DNA of 64,000 nt. Source: Campylobacter concisus. Its GTDB lineage: Bacteria > Campylobacterota > Campylobacteria > Campylobacterales > Campylobacteraceae. Location: NCBI RefSeq assembly GCF_001891085.1, contig NZ_JXUP01000008.1, forward strand, positions 1 through 64,000. Reading direction: 5' to 3'. The position numbers were made by a program, and so were the translations under genes. Below the pieces are notes generated by a model. That model did not search any database and was not told where the DNA came from. It worked only from the letters and a program-made list of their open reading frames with translations. Shown piece by piece: positions 62,000 through 64,000 of this stretch (position 1 is the first letter of the stretch; each line of letters begins with the position of its first letter).

Positions 62000-63186
62000 T
62001 GCCAAATTTCATCGCTTCGTCCTTAAAAGAGCTCTCATTTCCATTTGGTAACGACAAGATCAAATTTCTTTGGCAGGCAAATGGCCGAAACGAGAGGCTC
62101 ATCTACACAAAAAATGAAGATGAAGGCTTTTTCCTAGTCGTAAAACCAGGCAAAAATGGCGTCGTCGTAAAGGGTGAAAAGCTTACAAAGCCTGCTAAAG
62201 TTGGACTTTTACAAGAGTCACTTGAGCTTTTTAAGGAGCAAAGTTGCAATGGCATCATCAGCCAAGCATTTGCTGTGAAAAAGACAAATTTGACCAAAAA
62301 AGTGAGTGAAATTTTAAGCCTTGAAGAGTTTGTGTCAGCTTTTTGCGAGCTAAAAGATAAATTTAAAGAGATTTTTATCGAGATCGGCTTTGGCTCTGGC
62401 AGGCACTTGCTCTATCAGGCTAAAAACAACCCAAATGCCCTAGTTATCGGCATAGAGGTCTATAAGCCAAGCATCGAGCAAGTAGCAAAGCTAGCCAGGG
62501 CAAATGCCCTAGAAAACGTGCGTCTAATAAATACCGACGCAAGACTTTTACTCTCGCTAGTTGGATCAAATTTAGTTGATAGAGTGTTTTTGCACTTTCC
62601 AGTGCCGTGGGACAAGGCTGAGCATAGACGCGTGGTCTCATCGGCGTTTGCGCTTGAGTGCGAGAGGATACTAAAAGTTGGTGGTAAATTTGAGCTACGG
62701 ACTGATAGCAAGGAGTATTGCGACTTTAGTTTGAGTAAATTTTTAGAGCCCGCAAACTCAAAGATAGAGGCTTTTAAAAATAGAAATTTAGAAGTAACTA
62801 GCAAGTATGAAGACCGCTGGAGACGCCAAGATAAGGACATTTACGACGTTATTTATACTTGTGAGGTTGAAAGTGGCGAGAGCGTTTTGACTGGGGATTT
62901 TAGCTTTAAAGAAAAGACAAGCGTAAAAAATATCATTAAAAATTTCAAAAATTTCATCATAAAAAAAGAGGATCATTTTTTACATTTTGAAGAAATTTAC
63001 ACCATAAATGAGGGTGAAATTTTGTTAAAAGTCGCCTTTGGAGCGTTTAACAAACCAGAGCAATGTTTCATCAAAATAAGCGATGAGAAAAGCGAATATT
63101 TTATAAAAAAACCGATCTTAATACGTGAAAATTTAGCAGCACACGAGCTTTTGAAGGAGTATTTGGCTGATGCAAGAGATAATTAG
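61999..63186 (+). CDS. trmB: tRNA (guanine-N7-)-methyltransferase
   Basis: A 395-residue SAM-dependent methyltransferase; the TrmB core lies in about residues 115-260, with I-E-I-G-F-G-S-G-R-H-L-L near residue 120, I-G-I-E-V-Y-K-P-S and F-P-V-P-W-D-K-A-E-H-R-R. The N-terminal 100 and C-terminal 120 residues are extensions typical of epsilonproteobacterial TrmB. It forms m7G46 in tRNA. The ATG overlaps the lipoprotein stop, and ftsE overlaps its end by 17 bases. Confidence 0.93.
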   Translation: MPNFIASSLKELSFPFGNDKIKFLWQANGRNERLIYTKNEDEGFFLVVKPGKNGVVVKGEKLTKPAKVGLLQESLELFKEQSCNGIISQAFAVKKTNLTKKVSEILSLEEFVSAFCELKDKFKEIFIEIGFGSGRHLLYQAKNNPNALVIGIEVYKPSIEQVAKLARANALENVRLINTDARLLLSLVGSNLVDRVFLHFPVPWDKAEHRRVVSSAFALECERILKVGGKFELRTDSKEYCDFSLSKFLEPANSKIEAFKNRNLEVTSKYEDRWRRQDKDIYDVIYTCEVESGESVLTGDFSFKEKTSVKNIIKNFKNFIIKKEDHFLHFEEIYTINEGEILLKVAFGAFNKPEQCFIKISDEKSEYFIKKPILIRENLAAHELLKEYLADARDN

Positions 63187-63841
63187 CGCAAGAAATTTAA
63201 GCCTAGCTTATGAGCGCAACGAGGTTGTGATCAATAGCGTAAATTTAGACATCTACGCAAATGACTTTGTCTTTATCACAGGCAAGAGTGGAAGCGGAAA
63301 AAGCACGCTTTTAAAGTCATTTTACGGAGAAATTTCGCCTCTAGCTGGCGAGCTAAATGTCTGCATGACGCAAATGGACGATATCGATGACAAAAGACTT
63401 TGCGAACTTAGGCAGCGAGTTGGCATTATATTTCAAAACTATCGCTTGATAAATGAATGGAATGTCGAAAAAAACGTCATGCTGCCACTCATCATCAAAG
63501 GCGTCAATCAAAATGTGAGCAAAAAGCAGGTGGCTAAACTTTTAAAACATGTAAATATGCTTCACAAAGCCGATAAATACCCTCGTGAGCTAAGCGGTGG
63601 TGAGCAGCAAAGAGTTGCCATGGCAAGAGCACTCGCACACAATCCAAATTTGCTCTTATGCGACGAGCCAACGGGAAATTTAGACGAATACTCAAGCGAC
63701 GTCATCTGGTCACTTCTAAAATCAGCTAGGGAATTTTTAGGCACGAGTGTGGTTGTGGTGACGCATCATATCCCATCAACGCTTCGTATCCCATACCGCC
63801 ACTTCGTCATAGAAAATGGAGGCGTGCATGAGATCGCTTAA
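63170..63841 (+). CDS. ftsE: Cell division ATP-binding protein FtsE
   Basis: A 223-residue ABC ATPase. Walker A is I-T-G-K-S-G-S-G-K-S-T, the signature L-S-G-G-E-Q-Q-R, and Walker B L-L-L-C-D-E-P-T-G-N-L-D. With FtsX it regulates peptidoglycan hydrolysis at the septum. The following ftsX overlaps its end by 14 bases. Confidence 0.93.
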   Translation: MQEIISARNLSLAYERNEVVINSVNLDIYANDFVFITGKSGSGKSTLLKSFYGEISPLAGELNVCMTQMDDIDDKRLCELRQRVGIIFQNYRLINEWNVEKNVMLPLIIKGVNQNVSKKQVAKLLKHVNMLHKADKYPRELSGGEQQRVAMARALAHNPNLLLCDEPTGNLDEYSSDVIWSLLKSAREFLGTSVVVVTHHIPSTLRIPYRHFVIENGGVHEIA

Positions 63842-64000
63842 GAATCATCTTGGATTCATCCTGCCGCTGATCGCTCTTTTGTTTTCCGTGCAGTTTAGCC
63901 TAACTGCTGATAAGGTTGTGAGAGATTATGAAAGACTCATGGGAAATGACTACAACATCGTCATAGTTTCAAGTAAAGAGTTTAGTGATGCTATTTTAAA
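63828..64000 (+). CDS. ftsX: Cell division protein FtsX, partial
   Basis: The ATG at 63828 opens a frame that leaves the window. The first 57 residues show an N-terminal membrane helix (L-G-F-I-L-P-L-I-A-L-L-F-S-V-Q-F) and a periplasmic start, as in FtsX. It overlaps ftsE by 14 bases, which supports the assignment. The permease part lies beyond the edge. Confidence 0.85.
   Translation, partial: MRSLKNHLGFILPLIALLFSVQFSLTADKVVRDYERLMGNDYNIVIVSSKEFSDAIL

Overview
The window reads as a low-GC epsilonproteobacterial chromosome, most probably Campylobacter of the C. concisus type. The reasons are the AT-rich codon use, FlgS with its usual neighbours, the order uvrC / small ORF / guaA / purD / RDD / lptD / pnp, and TATAAT-type promoters without clear -35 boxes. 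The species is inferred from gene content and could not be checked by a search.

Positions 1 to about 21767 hold most of a Mu-like transposable prophage; its other end lies left of position 1. From the end inside the window it carries a LexA-like repressor, a moron membrane protein, a transposase (MuA-like) with its MuB-like ATPase, Gam, GemA/gp16, several small regulators, a MuF-type minor head protein, an HK97-gp10-like protein, terminase and portal on the opposite strand, protease/scaffold and major capsid, Mu gp35-gp37-position genes, a lysozyme with Rz/Rz1-like spanins, baseplate genes V, W, J and I, and the start of a collar-type tail fibre. Tail gene I is frameshifted. Transposase-site-like repeats mark the end just before the trpE promoter.

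Positions 21784-32198 are core genes: trpE, a pair of degenerate phosphorelay-like proteins, uvrC, a possible DciA-like protein, a broken small lipoprotein, nhaD and guaA. From about 32200 to 36950 lies a foreign-looking, very AT-rich insert with Gram-positive-style sequence: a DUF1722 protein coupled to a pyrimidine-dimer-glycosylase-like protein, a decayed acetyltransferase, about 750 bases of gene remnants, and a PHP-plus-SMC-like ATPase with a small acidic partner. The last pair is the best candidate here for an undescribed or little-described (possibly anti-phage) system.

Positions 37096-64000 are core again: a cupin, a Bcr/CflA pump, hemD, a probable 6S RNA, purD, RDD protein, lptD, a phosphoribosyltransferase, pnp, a double Usp, dnaE, a nicotinamidase-like hydrolase, flgS with a DUF234 protein, two class V aminotransferase paralogues around thiD-thiE, rodA, a pseudouridine synthase, a frameshifted fibronectin-III lipoprotein, trmB and ftsE-ftsX. 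Several one-base homopolymer differences break reading frames, so either recent decay or sequence error must be considered.
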